Of a stretch of DNA of 64,000 bases, positions 17,844 through 26,134 are shown piece by piece (position 1 is the first letter of the stretch; every line of letters starts with the position of its first letter). Made by a program: the position numbers and the translations under genes. The stretch comes from Ancylobacter vacuolatus. Lineage in GTDB: Bacteria > Pseudomonadota > Alphaproteobacteria > Rhizobiales > Xanthobacteraceae. Location: positions 1-64,000 of the forward strand of contig NZ_JAUSUH010000013.1 of the NCBI RefSeq assembly GCF_030813595.1. Reading direction: 5' to 3'. The notes beneath the pieces were generated by a model. It was not told the DNA's origin. It did no database searches and saw only the letters and a list, made by a program, of their open reading frames with translations.

Positions 17844-18848
17844 ATGAAGAACATTATCGTGGCTGCTTTGGCAGCCGTGACGTTTGCTGTCTTGCCGCAG
17901 GCGGCCTCCGCCGACAAGGCCCGCCTCGGGCACGTTTTTGCCCAGGGCAATGCGGCCGACGAGGCGAGCCAGATCTTTGCGCGCCTGGTCAAGGAACGCA
18001 CCGACGGCAAGATCGACATCACCGTGTTTCCGAACAGCCAGCTCGGCGGCGATGAGGCGCTGGGGCGCGATCTCAGCCGCGGCGCGGTCGAGTTCGCCTT
18101 CCTCAACATCGGCTCGCTGACCGGCCTCGATCCGCTGCTCGACATCCACTATCTGCCCTATATCGCGACCGACTACGCCCAGGTCGACAAGATTTTCTAC
18201 AACCCGCAGGGCATCCTCCAGCGCACGCTCACCGGCACGCTGGCCAAGCACAATATGGTCGCGCTCGCCTATTTCGAGCTCGATTTCCGCGCGGTGACCA
18301 ACTCCAACCGCCCGGTGAACACTGCCGAGGACCTCAAGGGCCTCAAGCTGCGGGTGCCGGGCTCGGCCTCGATCCGCTCCTTCTTCGAGGCGGCCGGCGC
18401 ACAGACCGTCACCATGCCAATGCCGAACCTGTTCGTCGCGCTCCAGCAGGGCACGGTCGACGGCCAGGACAATGGCGCCAGCATCACCTATAATTCCCGG
18501 CTGTTCGAAGCCCAGAAATACATGACCCTGACCAATCATGTGTACGCCATGGGCGCGATCACGGTCAGCAAGCGCTTCTGGGACGGGCTCGACGAGGGCC
18601 AGCGCAAGATCCTGACCGAAGCCGCGCAGGAAGCCGCGCGCGAAGGCATCGCCCGCAACCGCGCCGCCACCAGCGCCTTCCTCGACAAGATCAAGGCCGG
18701 AGGCGTCGCCGTCATCACCCCCACGCCGGAAGCGATGGCGGAATTCGCCAAGGTCGGCCAGATCGGCTGGGAGAAGCTGACGCCGATCTATGGTGCGGAC
18801 CGCATCGCCGAGCTGAAGAAGGAAATCGCCACGGCTCGGGGCGAGTGA
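17844..18848 (+). CDS. dctP: TRAP transporter solute-binding protein, DctP type
   Basis: 334 residues with a signal peptide (MKNIIVAALAAVTFAVLPQAASA, cleavage before DKARLGH). The mature periplasmic protein has the DctP hallmarks: NSQLGGDEALGRDLSRGAVEFAF, the carboxylate-contact stretch LKGLKLRVPGSASIR with its Arg, and FVALQQGTVDGQDNG. It delivers a small organic anion to the membrane subunits encoded directly downstream. The Arg in LRVPGS predicts a carboxylate-bearing ligand; the exact compound cannot be read. GGGAGA precedes the start. Confidence 0.93.
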   Translation: MKNIIVAALAAVTFAVLPQAASADKARLGHVFAQGNAADEASQIFARLVKERTDGKIDITVFPNSQLGGDEALGRDLSRGAVEFAFLNIGSLTGLDPLLDIHYLPYIATDYAQVDKIFYNPQGILQRTLTGTLAKHNMVALAYFELDFRAVTNSNRPVNTAEDLKGLKLRVPGSASIRSFFEAAGAQTVTMPMPNLFVALQQGTVDGQDNGASITYNSRLFEAQKYMTLTNHVYAMGAITVSKRFWDGLDEGQRKILTEAAQEAAREGIARNRAATSAFLDKIKAGGVAVITPTPEAMAEFAKVGQIGWEKLTPIYGADRIAELKKEIATARGE

Positions 18849-18852
18849 GGCC

Positions 18853-19434
18853 ATGGCCCACGACGGGACGGCCGCTATGAGCGGTCACGAACCGGCCTCC
18901 GCCGACGCCCCGCCCCGACGGCACGCGGTGCTCGACACGCTGATGCGTGTCGAGCGGGTGATGGCGCGGATGGAGAATGCCGTTGTCATCACGGCGATGG
19001 TCGTCGCCATCCTTGCGGTGGGCGCGTCGGTGGCGATCCGCACCTTCGACCTGCCCTTCTCCGACACCGGCGAATGGGCGATGGTGGCGATGTCGCCGCT
19101 CACCTTCATCGGAGCGGCGCTGTGCAGCCATTTGCACAAGCACCTCACCGCCGACATCGTCGAGATGCTGCCGCCGGGACCTCTGCACCGCGGCCTCGAC
19201 GCGATCGCCGCCGTGCTTTGCCTGGTGTTCGGCCTGTTCTTCATCGCCCTGGCCTGGGACCTGTTCGACTACGCCCGCTCCTCCGGCGAGACGTTGATCG
19301 ACCTTGGCACCCCCGTCGCCATTCCCGCCGGCTTGATGCTCGCCGGCGCCGCCCTGATGACCTTCCACTCGGCGCTCGACATCTGGCGGGCGCTGGTGGG
19401 ACGCGAGCCGGGAGGGTTCAACCCGTGGCACTGA
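18853..19434 (+). CDS. dctQ: TRAP transporter small membrane subunit, DctQ type
   Basis: 193 residues with four predicted membrane helices, including NAVVITAMVVAILAVGASVAI, GLDAIAAVLCLVFGLFFIALAW and AGLMLAGAALMTFHSAL, as in DctQ. The conserved GEWAMVAMSPLTFIGAA stretch is present. It starts four bases after the DctP stop and overlaps the DctM start by ten bases. The N-terminal 30 residues are poorly conserved, so ATG at 18886 is an alternative start. Confidence 0.9.
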   Translation: MAHDGTAAMSGHEPASADAPPRRHAVLDTLMRVERVMARMENAVVITAMVVAILAVGASVAIRTFDLPFSDTGEWAMVAMSPLTFIGAALCSHLHKHLTADIVEMLPPGPLHRGLDAIAAVLCLVFGLFFIALAWDLFDYARSSGETLIDLGTPVAIPAGLMLAGAALMTFHSALDIWRALVGREPGGFNPWH

Positions 19435-20708
19435 CCTTCGGCCTCATGGCCCTGTTCCTGGTGCTCGGCGCGCCGCTGGCCGTCACCTTCGGGCTCGTCA
19501 TCTTCCTGCAGATGGGCAGCTACGGCCTGTCCATCGCCGGCCTCAGCAACATTCCCTACGAGGAGATATCGAGCTATCCGCTGGTGGCGATCCCTCTGTT
19601 CATGCTGACCGGCGAGCTGATGAACCGCAGTGGCATGGCGGCGGAGCTGATCGCGCTCGCCGACCTGCTGTTGCGCCGCATCCGCGCCGCCTTCGGCTAT
19701 ATCACTGTCGCCGCCTCGGCGATGATGGGCGCCATCACTGGCTCCTCGGTCGCCACCGTCGCGGCGGTCGGCGGCATCGTCTCGCCGGAAATGATCCGGC
19801 GCGGCTATCCCAAGGGCTATGTCGCCTCGCTCACCGCCTCCGCCGGGCTGCTCGGCGTGCTGGTGCCGCCCTCCATCCCGCTGATCCTTTATGGCGCGAC
19901 GGTTGGCGTCTCGATCTCCCAGCTCTTCATCGCCACCATGGTGCCGGCGTTGCTGATGGGCGCGCTGTTTCTGTTCGTGCACAACCGCCTGTCGCGCAAG
20001 GTCCTGCGCGGCGGCATCGAGGGCCGCTCCGAAGCCGACGGGGTGCTCGATCCCCGCAAATCGCCGGCCCGGATCGTGTTCGACGCCACCTCGGCGCTGC
20101 TGCTGCCGGTGGTCATCCTTGGCGGGATCTACGGGGGCATCATGACCCCTACCGAAGCCGCCGCGATCGGCTGCCTCTACGCGATCGGCGTCTCGGTCGG
20201 GCGCCGGCTGATCAGCCGGGAGGGCTTCACCCGCTCCTTCCGCGCGGCGGCGATCACCGGCTCGGGCATCCTCATCATCATCGCCATGACCGGCATTTTC
20301 AACCGCGCCATGGTGCTGAACCAGGTGCCGCAGGACATCGCCATCTGGGTCGCGACCTATATTGAGAGCCCGATCGCCTTCCTGCTGATGGTCAATGTGG
20401 TGCTGCTGCTGGTCGGCACCTTCATGGAGACCAACGCCTCCATCCTGCTGATGGGCCCGCTGCTGGCACCGGCCGCCGAGCGCTTCGGGATCGACCCGGT
20501 GCATTTCGGCATCGTCCTCGCCACCAATCTGGAAATCGGCCTGCTCACCCCGCCCATGGCCGCCAATCTCTATGTCGCCGCCCGCGCCGCCAATGCCCGG
20601 CTGGCCGACATGATGCCCTATCTCGGCTGGTTCTTCGGCGCGGCGCTGCTGGGCCAGGCGATCATCACCTTCGTTCCGTTTGCCACGCTGTGGTTCCGCT
20701 ACCTCTAG
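19425..20708 (+). CDS. dctM: TRAP transporter large membrane subunit, DctM type
   Basis: 427 residues and about 12 membrane helices, the ion-coupled transporter subunit. Family signatures include IPLFMLTGELMNRSGMA, MMGAITGSSVATVAAVG, ASAGLLGVLVPPSIPLILYG, GIYGGIMTPTEAAAIG and NLEIGLLTPPMAANLYV. Translation starts at a GTG (19425) preceded by GGGAGG, inside the end of dctQ. That overlap implies translational coupling. Together with dctP and dctQ it makes a complete three-component importer powered by a sodium or proton gradient. Confidence 0.93.
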   Translation: MALTFGLMALFLVLGAPLAVTFGLVIFLQMGSYGLSIAGLSNIPYEEISSYPLVAIPLFMLTGELMNRSGMAAELIALADLLLRRIRAAFGYITVAASAMMGAITGSSVATVAAVGGIVSPEMIRRGYPKGYVASLTASAGLLGVLVPPSIPLILYGATVGVSISQLFIATMVPALLMGALFLFVHNRLSRKVLRGGIEGRSEADGVLDPRKSPARIVFDATSALLLPVVILGGIYGGIMTPTEAAAIGCLYAIGVSVGRRLISREGFTRSFRAAAITGSGILIIIAMTGIFNRAMVLNQVPQDIAIWVATYIESPIAFLLMVNVVLLLVGTFMETNASILLMGPLLAPAAERFGIDPVHFGIVLATNLEIGLLTPPMAANLYVAARAANARLADMMPYLGWFFGAALLGQAIITFVPFATLWFRYL

Positions 20709-20721
20709 CCTTGTGTGACTC

Positions 20722-21861
20722 ATGCTCATGTCTGGTGACACCCGCGATATCACCGCGCTTCCCGAATTCTCCCGCGCCGCGGTCGTCCGGCGGTTCGGCG
20801 AGCCGGTGAAGATCGAATGCGTGCCCGTCCCTCCGGCCCCGGAACCGGGCGCGCTGATCGTGCGCACCACGGCCTGCTCGATCTGCGGCACCGACGTGCA
20901 CCTCTCGCGCGGCAATCTCTCGCTCACCGTCGACCTGCCGATCATCCTCGGCCATGAGATGGTCGGGCGCGTGGTCGCCATCGGCGACGGCGCCGGGCGC
21001 GACAGCGTCGGCCAGAAACTCGCCATCGGCGACCGCATCCTGTGGACCCACACCGCCTGCGGCAAGTGCTTCTACTGCACCGTCGCCCGCCAGCCGACTC
21101 TGTGCGAGAACCGCCGCGCCTATATGTACGAGAACATCGAGAAACCGCCCTATCTCCTCGGCGGCTTCTCGGAATATGGCTATGTGCTGCCCGAATCCGG
21201 CCGGGTGCGGGTGCCGGACAATCTCGACGATGGCGTCGCCAGCCTTTGCAGCTGCGCCTTTCGTTCGGTGATGAACGCCTTCGACAATCTCGGGCCCATC
21301 GATCCGTCCGAACATGTCGCTATCCAGGGCGCGGGGCCGCTCGGCATATTGGCCGCGGCCGTCGCCCGCGTCGCCGGCGCGCGCACGGTCAGCGTCATCG
21401 GCGCGCCGGAGGCCCGGCTCGCCCTCGCCAGGGATTTCGGGGCCACCCACACCTTCACTATCGAGGGAACCACCCATGAAGAGCGGGTGGCGGGACTGCG
21501 CGACCTGACCGACGGGCGCGGGCCGGACATTGTGATGGAGTTTACCGGCTTTCCCGACGCCTTCGGCCAGGGGCTGGACATTGTCCGCAAGGGCGGGCGC
21601 TATCTCACCGTCGGACAGCTCGGCACCGGCACGACCACTTTCAGCCCCTCCACCATCGTCAAGAAGAACATCCGCGTGCTCGGCTCGTTCTCGGGCGACG
21701 TGAAGTCCTACTGGAAGGCGCTGCAATTTGCCTCCGCGCATATCGACCATATCCCCTTCGGCAAGATGATCACCGGCCGCTACACGCTGGACGAGGTGAA
21801 CGTAGCGCTCGATCGCATGCATCGGCTTGAAGAGATCAAGCCGCTCATCGTGATGGATTGA
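20722..21861 (+). CDS. Zinc-dependent alcohol dehydrogenase
   Basis: 379 residues of the medium-chain dehydrogenase superfamily. Catalytic zinc ligands are Cys55 (ICGTDVH) with His78-Glu79 in GHEMVG. The structural zinc loop has Cys113, Cys116, Cys119 and Cys128 (CGKCFYC...C). The cofactor motif GAGPLG follows in the Rossmann domain. It oxidises an alcohol to an aldehyde or ketone; genomic position suggests it feeds the aldehyde dehydrogenase. It starts 13 bases after dctM. The substrate is unknown; the overall look is of sorbitol/threonine-dehydrogenase relatives. Confidence 0.9.
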   Translation: MLMSGDTRDITALPEFSRAAVVRRFGEPVKIECVPVPPAPEPGALIVRTTACSICGTDVHLSRGNLSLTVDLPIILGHEMVGRVVAIGDGAGRDSVGQKLAIGDRILWTHTACGKCFYCTVARQPTLCENRRAYMYENIEKPPYLLGGFSEYGYVLPESGRVRVPDNLDDGVASLCSCAFRSVMNAFDNLGPIDPSEHVAIQGAGPLGILAAAVARVAGARTVSVIGAPEARLALARDFGATHTFTIEGTTHEERVAGLRDLTDGRGPDIVMEFTGFPDAFGQGLDIVRKGGRYLTVGQLGTGTTTFSPSTIVKKNIRVLGSFSGDVKSYWKALQFASAHIDHIPFGKMITGRYTLDEVNVALDRMHRLEEIKPLIVMD

Positions 21862-21871
21862 GGGGCGAGCG

Positions 21872-23077
21872 ATGGCCGATACACATCATTTCGCCCCAGA
21901 CCAGCGCGGGCCGCTCGACGGCGTGCGGATCGTCGATATGTCCCGGCTGGTCGCCGGCAACATGACCACGCATGTCCTCGCGGACTACGGCGCGGACGTC
22001 ATCAAGATCGAGCGTCCCGGCAAGGGCGACGACCTGCGCAACTGGCGGGTCGACGGCGTCGAGGTGTTCTGGAAAGTCTATGCGCGCAACAAGCGCAGCA
22101 TGTCGCTCGATATCCATGAGGCAGAAGGGCGAGAGGTGCTGCTGCGCCTCATCGACACCGCGCAGGTGCTGGTGGAGAACTTCGTGCCCGGCACGCTGGA
22201 ACGCTGGGGCATTGGGCCCGAGGCGCTGCATGCCCGCAACCCCGGCCTCGTCATCCTCCGGGTCTCCGGCTGGGGACAGACCGGGCCGTGGCGGCTGCGG
22301 CCGGGCTTCGGCACGCTGGTGGAGGCGATGTCTGGCTGGGCCTTCATGAACGGCCATGCCGACAAGCCGCCCACCCTGCCGCCACTGGCGCTGGCCGACA
22401 TGATCGCCGGCCTCTATGGCTCCGCCGCCATCCTCGCCGCGCTGCGTTCGGTCGAGCAGGGCGGCGGCAAGGGGCAGGTGATCGACCTGTCGTTGTTCGA
22501 GCCGATCCACGCCATGATCGGCGCCGAGGCGGCGCAGATCCGCCTCACCGGCGCGCCGACCCCGCGGGCGGGAAACCAGTCGTCCCACACCGCGCCGCGC
22601 AATGTCTACCAGTGCTCGGACGGCGCCTATGTCGCCATGTCGGGCTCGATGCAGTCCATGGCGGAGCGCATCTTCGAGACCATCGGCCATCCCGAGCTGA
22701 AGGCGGACCCGCGCTTCGTCGACAACGCCGCCCGCGTCGCCAACCGCGATGCGCTCGACGCCATCATTGCAGCGTTCATCATCACCCGAAGCCAGGCCGA
22801 CAACCTCGCTCTCTTCGAGGCCGCCGGCGTCACGGTCGGCCCGGTCTGCTCGGTCGCCGACCTGCTGGACCACCCGTTCGTGCTCGGCCGCGAAGCCATC
22901 GTCGAGGTCGAGGACCGCGATCTCGGCTCGCTGCCGATGCACAACATCATCCCCCGCTTTTCCGTCACGCCGGGGGCCTTCCGCCGTCCGGCGCCGGACA
23001 TTGGCGAGCACAATGAGGAAATCCGGCGTGAACTCGGATTCGGTGCGCGCCTTAAGGCAGTCGAGGTTTCGTCATGA
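21872..23077 (+). CDS. Class III CoA-transferase (CaiB/BaiF family)
   Basis: 401 residues. The family start GVRIVDMSRLVAGN and DYGADVIKIERPGKGDDLR is followed by KRSMSLD and PGTLERWGIG. The catalytic aspartate is Asp176 in PLALADMIAGLYG, as in formyl-CoA transferase. It moves CoA from a donor thioester to a carboxylic acid. Next to an acid-producing aldehyde dehydrogenase and a CitE-like lyase, it probably activates the acid made by this operon. Its stop overlaps the lyase start by four bases. Confidence 0.92.
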   Translation: MADTHHFAPDQRGPLDGVRIVDMSRLVAGNMTTHVLADYGADVIKIERPGKGDDLRNWRVDGVEVFWKVYARNKRSMSLDIHEAEGREVLLRLIDTAQVLVENFVPGTLERWGIGPEALHARNPGLVILRVSGWGQTGPWRLRPGFGTLVEAMSGWAFMNGHADKPPTLPPLALADMIAGLYGSAAILAALRSVEQGGGKGQVIDLSLFEPIHAMIGAEAAQIRLTGAPTPRAGNQSSHTAPRNVYQCSDGAYVAMSGSMQSMAERIFETIGHPELKADPRFVDNAARVANRDALDAIIAAFIITRSQADNLALFEAAGVTVGPVCSVADLLDHPFVLGREAIVEVEDRDLGSLPMHNIIPRFSVTPGAFRRPAPDIGEHNEEIRRELGFGARLKAVEVSS

Positions 23078-23985
23078 ATACCGCTCCGGCATGGCGCTCC
23101 ATGCTCTTCATTCCGGTTCTCAATGAGCGCTTTCTCGCCCGTGCCGCCGAGCGTGGCGCCGATGCGATCCAACTCGACCTCGAGGACGCCATTCCTCCCG
23201 CGCAAAAGGACGAGGCTCGCCTTGCCGTGCCGATGGCCGCCGCTCGCCTCGCCCGGCAGAGGCTGGATGTGGTCGTGCGCATTAATCGGCCGTGGCGGCA
23301 GGCGCTGGCCGATATCGAAGCGTCGGTTGGGCCCGATGTCTGCTGCCTGACACTTCCCAAGGTCCCGGACGCCTCCCATGTGCGCGCCATCGCCGAAATC
23401 CTCGACGAGTTGGAGCGCGAGCGCGGCTTGAAGGTGGGCCATACCAGGCTCGTGGTCATGATCGAAACGGCAGAGGGACTGCTCAACATGGCGTCCATCG
23501 CCGCCGCCCATCCTCGCATCGCGGGGATGATCGTCGGCGCCGAGGACCTCGCTCTCTCGCTCGGCGCCTCGCCGACCTACGATACGCTCTACATTCACAA
23601 TGCCCAGGCGGTTGTCGCCGCCCGTAGTGCCGGCATCCATCCCATCGGTTTCGTCGGCACGGTGGCGGACTATGCCGACACCGCCAAGTTCCGCCGCACC
23701 ATTACCCAGGCTCGCGAAATGGGCTTTACCGGCGGCTTCTGCATCCATCCAAGCCAGGTGCCGATCATGAATGAGGTGTTCTCGCCCTCGCCGGCGGAAG
23801 TCGACTGGGCAAGTGGCGCGCTGGAGGTTTTCGACGCGGCGCTGGCCAGAGGACTCGGCGCCGTGACGTATCGAGGCGCCATGGTCGATCTGCCGGTCGC
23901 CGATCGCGCACGCGCCATCCTTGCCCGCAACGACGCGTTGGCGCACATGAAGGCGCAAAGGGCGGAGGTCGCCCTGCAAGCCTGA
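23074..23985 (+). CDS. CitE/HpcH-type CoA-ester lyase
   Basis: 303 residues of the citrate lyase beta/malyl-CoA lyase group, a TIM barrel that cleaves 3-hydroxyacyl-CoA thioesters such as malyl-CoA or citramalyl-CoA. Seen are RSMLFIPVLNERFLARA, the magnesium-site LDLEDAIPP, VRINRPW, VMIETAEGLLN, GAEDLALSLG and GFCIHPSQVP. The ATGA overlap with the CoA-transferase gene shows coupling, so the lyase probably acts on the thioester that enzyme makes. Stand-alone occurrence without citrate lyase alpha and gamma subunits argues against true citrate lyase. Confidence 0.9.
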   Translation: MNTAPAWRSMLFIPVLNERFLARAAERGADAIQLDLEDAIPPAQKDEARLAVPMAAARLARQRLDVVVRINRPWRQALADIEASVGPDVCCLTLPKVPDASHVRAIAEILDELERERGLKVGHTRLVVMIETAEGLLNMASIAAAHPRIAGMIVGAEDLALSLGASPTYDTLYIHNAQAVVAARSAGIHPIGFVGTVADYADTAKFRRTITQAREMGFTGGFCIHPSQVPIMNEVFSPSPAEVDWASGALEVFDAALARGLGAVTYRGAMVDLPVADRARAILARNDALAHMKAQRAEVALQA

Positions 23986-23992
23986 CGGTGCC

Positions 23993-24970
23993 ATGGACCT
24001 TCGCGATCTCAGGGTTTTTGTCACGATAGCGGAGACCGGCTCCCTGGCCGCCGCCGGCAAGGTGCTCCATATGAGCTCGCCCTCGCTAAGCGCGCGGCTG
24101 AGGGATCTCGAGGACGAACTGGCCACCGTGCTGTTCGAGCGCTGGGCACGCGGGCTGACGCTGACCGAGCAGGGCCGCGAGTTCCAGACACACGCCTATG
24201 CCATCCTGAAGCAGGCGGAGGATGCCAAGGCGAGCATGCTCAGCCGCGACAAACCGCCGATCGGCACCGTCCGCTTTGGCGTTCCCGGCTCGCTCGTGGG
24301 ACTCCTGACGGTGCGTCTGATCGAATCCTGCCTGGAGCGGCTGCCGCAGGTTCGGCTGCGGGTCGTGGAGAGCATGTCGGGATACATCGCGAACTGGCTG
24401 CGCGAAGGCACGCTGGACGCGGCCATCATCTTCGGCGGCGGCGCGGCCAATGACCGGAGCGCCTCGCTGCAGGCGATCGCCGAAGAGGACCTCTATGTCG
24501 GCACCTATGATCTGCCGTCCATTGCCCCGTATCTGACCGACAAGGGCGAGATTCGGATGCGCGATGTCCGACATCTGCGTCTCGTCATGCCAGGTCCGGA
24601 GCATGGGCTTCGGCTTCTGGTTGAGGCCACGGCGCGACGCCATTCCGTGCCGCTCAACGTGGTGATGGAAGTCGATGCATCGCCACAGATTTTCGCGCTC
24701 ATCCGTCGCGGGCATGGCGCCACGATCTGCTCGCTGGCGGCCCGGCATCCCGGCTCGATGGTGAGTTCGGCGGATAACGGGCAACTCCACACCTTCCGGG
24801 TCGTCGAACCCGGCTTCAGGCGCACCGTGTATCTCGCCACGCCCCTCAACCGCCCCTCGTCGCGCGCCACCCTCGCCGTAGCCCAGCTGGCGGTGGAAAC
24901 ACTCCTGGCGTCCGCCGCATCCGACGAATGGAAAGCCCGGCGCGTACCGAACGGCGCTGCAGGCTTCTAG
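23993..24970 (+). CDS. LysR-family transcriptional regulator
   Basis: 325 residues. The N-terminal winged helix-turn-helix is MDLRDLRVFVTIAETGSLAAAGKVL with SSPSLSARLRDLEDEL and LFERWARGLTLTEQG. The effector-binding domain begins at about residue 90 (GTVRFGVPGSLVGLL). It starts seven bases after the lyase gene and is co-oriented, so the operon encodes its own regulator, probably autoregulated. The T-N11-A palindrome at 16247-16261 is a likely target. The effector is probably a pathway intermediate or substrate. Confidence 0.92.
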   Translation: MDLRDLRVFVTIAETGSLAAAGKVLHMSSPSLSARLRDLEDELATVLFERWARGLTLTEQGREFQTHAYAILKQAEDAKASMLSRDKPPIGTVRFGVPGSLVGLLTVRLIESCLERLPQVRLRVVESMSGYIANWLREGTLDAAIIFGGGAANDRSASLQAIAEEDLYVGTYDLPSIAPYLTDKGEIRMRDVRHLRLVMPGPEHGLRLLVEATARRHSVPLNVVMEVDASPQIFALIRRGHGATICSLAARHPGSMVSSADNGQLHTFRVVEPGFRRTVYLATPLNRPSSRATLAVAQLAVETLLASAASDEWKARRVPNGAAGF

Positions 24971-25097
24971 CGCTCACGCGGAGCCGGGGAGCGGTCGGAG
25001 CTGCTTCGCATTCCAGGGGAGGGCGGATTATGGAGAGCGGTCCCCTTATGCAGGTCGTTGCACGCGGGGCGAGCGCCGGGCCACGACCCAAAACGTG

Positions 25098-25122
25098 AAT
25101 GGCCGGGACAAGCCCGGCCATT
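25098..25122. repeat. Extragenic palindrome, family C
   Basis: AATGGCCGGG and CCCGGCCATT are perfect arms around a five-base loop. The same core recurs inside 34660-34750 and more loosely at 33385-33410. It lies between the convergent LysR and ompW genes and can also serve as their terminator. Confidence 0.65.
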
Positions 25123-25175
25123 ACGTCGTTCGGGTGATGATCGCCCTTCAGGCGAGGGCCCTCGGGGGCCCCGTC

Positions 25176-25886
25176 TCAGAAGCGGTAGGTGACGCCGACG
25201 CCGACGATCCACGGGTCGAGATTGGCTTTGCCGGTCAGCGGCTGGCCGGCGACCACCACGTCGAAGTCGGGCTTCAGGAACAGCTTCTTCACATCGACGT
25301 TGAAGCCCCAGTGCTCGTCGAACATGTAGTCGAAGCCGGCCTGCAGCGCCCAGCCGAACGTGTCCTTCACGTCGATCGAATCGGCCGAATAAGCCTTCTG
25401 GTCGAAGAAGAAGGTGTAGTTGATGCCGGCGCCGATATAGGGCTTGAAGGCGCCGAAATCGGTGAAGTGGTACTGCAGCGTCAGGGTCGGCGGCAGCAGC
25501 CACACTTCGCCGATCTTGTTGAGGCTGGAGATCGAGCCCGCGCCGCTGATGTCGTGCGGCGTGACGCCGAGGATCAGTTCGGCCGCCCAGTTCTTGGTGA
25601 AGTAGTAGGTGATGTCGAGTTCCGGCACCACCGAGTCGGACACGTCGAGATTCGAGCCGTTGATGCCCCGCACCGAACCGTCATCCTCGGGGATGACCCC
25701 GAGCAGGCGCAGGCGAATCTGCCACGGGCTCTGCTCCACCACCGGCGCGGGGGCCTTGTAGGCGAGCGGGGGCGTGCCCGCGATGTCGGCGGCCAGCGCC
25801 GGGGCGCCGGCCAGCACCGTGCCGAGAAGAGCCAGACCCGCCGCCGGAGCGGAAAGACGATGAAGTGTTGATCCGATGGACGGCAT
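25176..25886 (-). CDS. ompW: Outer membrane protein, OmpW family
   Basis: 236 residues with an N-terminal signal peptide ending ALA-AD near residue 32. The mature eight-stranded barrel has OmpW landmarks: SPWQIRLRLLGVIPEDD, VPELDITYYFTKNWAAELIL, LLPPTLTLQYHFTDFGAFKPYIGAGINYT and the closing PWIVGVGVTYRF ending in Phe, the outer membrane insertion signal. OmpW barrels are minor porins for small hydrophobic molecules. The start at 25886 gives a normal signal peptide; the open frame upstream has no such sequence. A perfect FNR/FixK box lies about 80 bases upstream, which fits known oxygen control of ompW in other bacteria. Confidence 0.92.
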   Translation of the reverse strand: MPSIGSTLHRLSAPAAGLALLGTVLAGAPALAADIAGTPPLAYKAPAPVVEQSPWQIRLRLLGVIPEDDGSVRGINGSNLDVSDSVVPELDITYYFTKNWAAELILGVTPHDISGAGSISSLNKIGEVWLLPPTLTLQYHFTDFGAFKPYIGAGINYTFFFDQKAYSADSIDVKDTFGWALQAGFDYMFDEHWGFNVDVKKLFLKPDFDVVVAGQPLTGKANLDPWIVGVGVTYRF

Positions 25887-25961
25887 GCCCCAAACCCCTT
25901 GTTTCCCTTGCCCCTGTGCGGAGCGCGGCCCCAGTGGTGAGCGGAGAGGGCGGGCCTGAGC

Positions 25962-25975
25962 TTGATCGAGATCAA
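25962..25975 (-). promoter_or_regulatory. FNR/FixK-type box upstream of ompW
   Basis: TTGATCGAGATCAA is a perfect match to TTGAT-N4-ATCAA, the shared site of FNR, Anr and FixK. Its centre is about 82 bases before the ompW start codon and 166 before the glutamate dehydrogenase start. A position near -41.5 would put the ompW transcript start near 25927. Confidence 0.75.
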
Positions 25976-26134
25976 ACCGGCGATACTCTTGTCCTTCTGT
26001 GACCGGACGGCAACAGGAGGAGAAGCGACGGCGGTTCCGGCATTTCAGCGGGAAGAATAGACGTATAATAGAACGATCGGCTACAGCCGGTGGGCGGGCG
26101 GCCAAGCGGGGCCCGCAGCATCCGGCGGGGGGAA

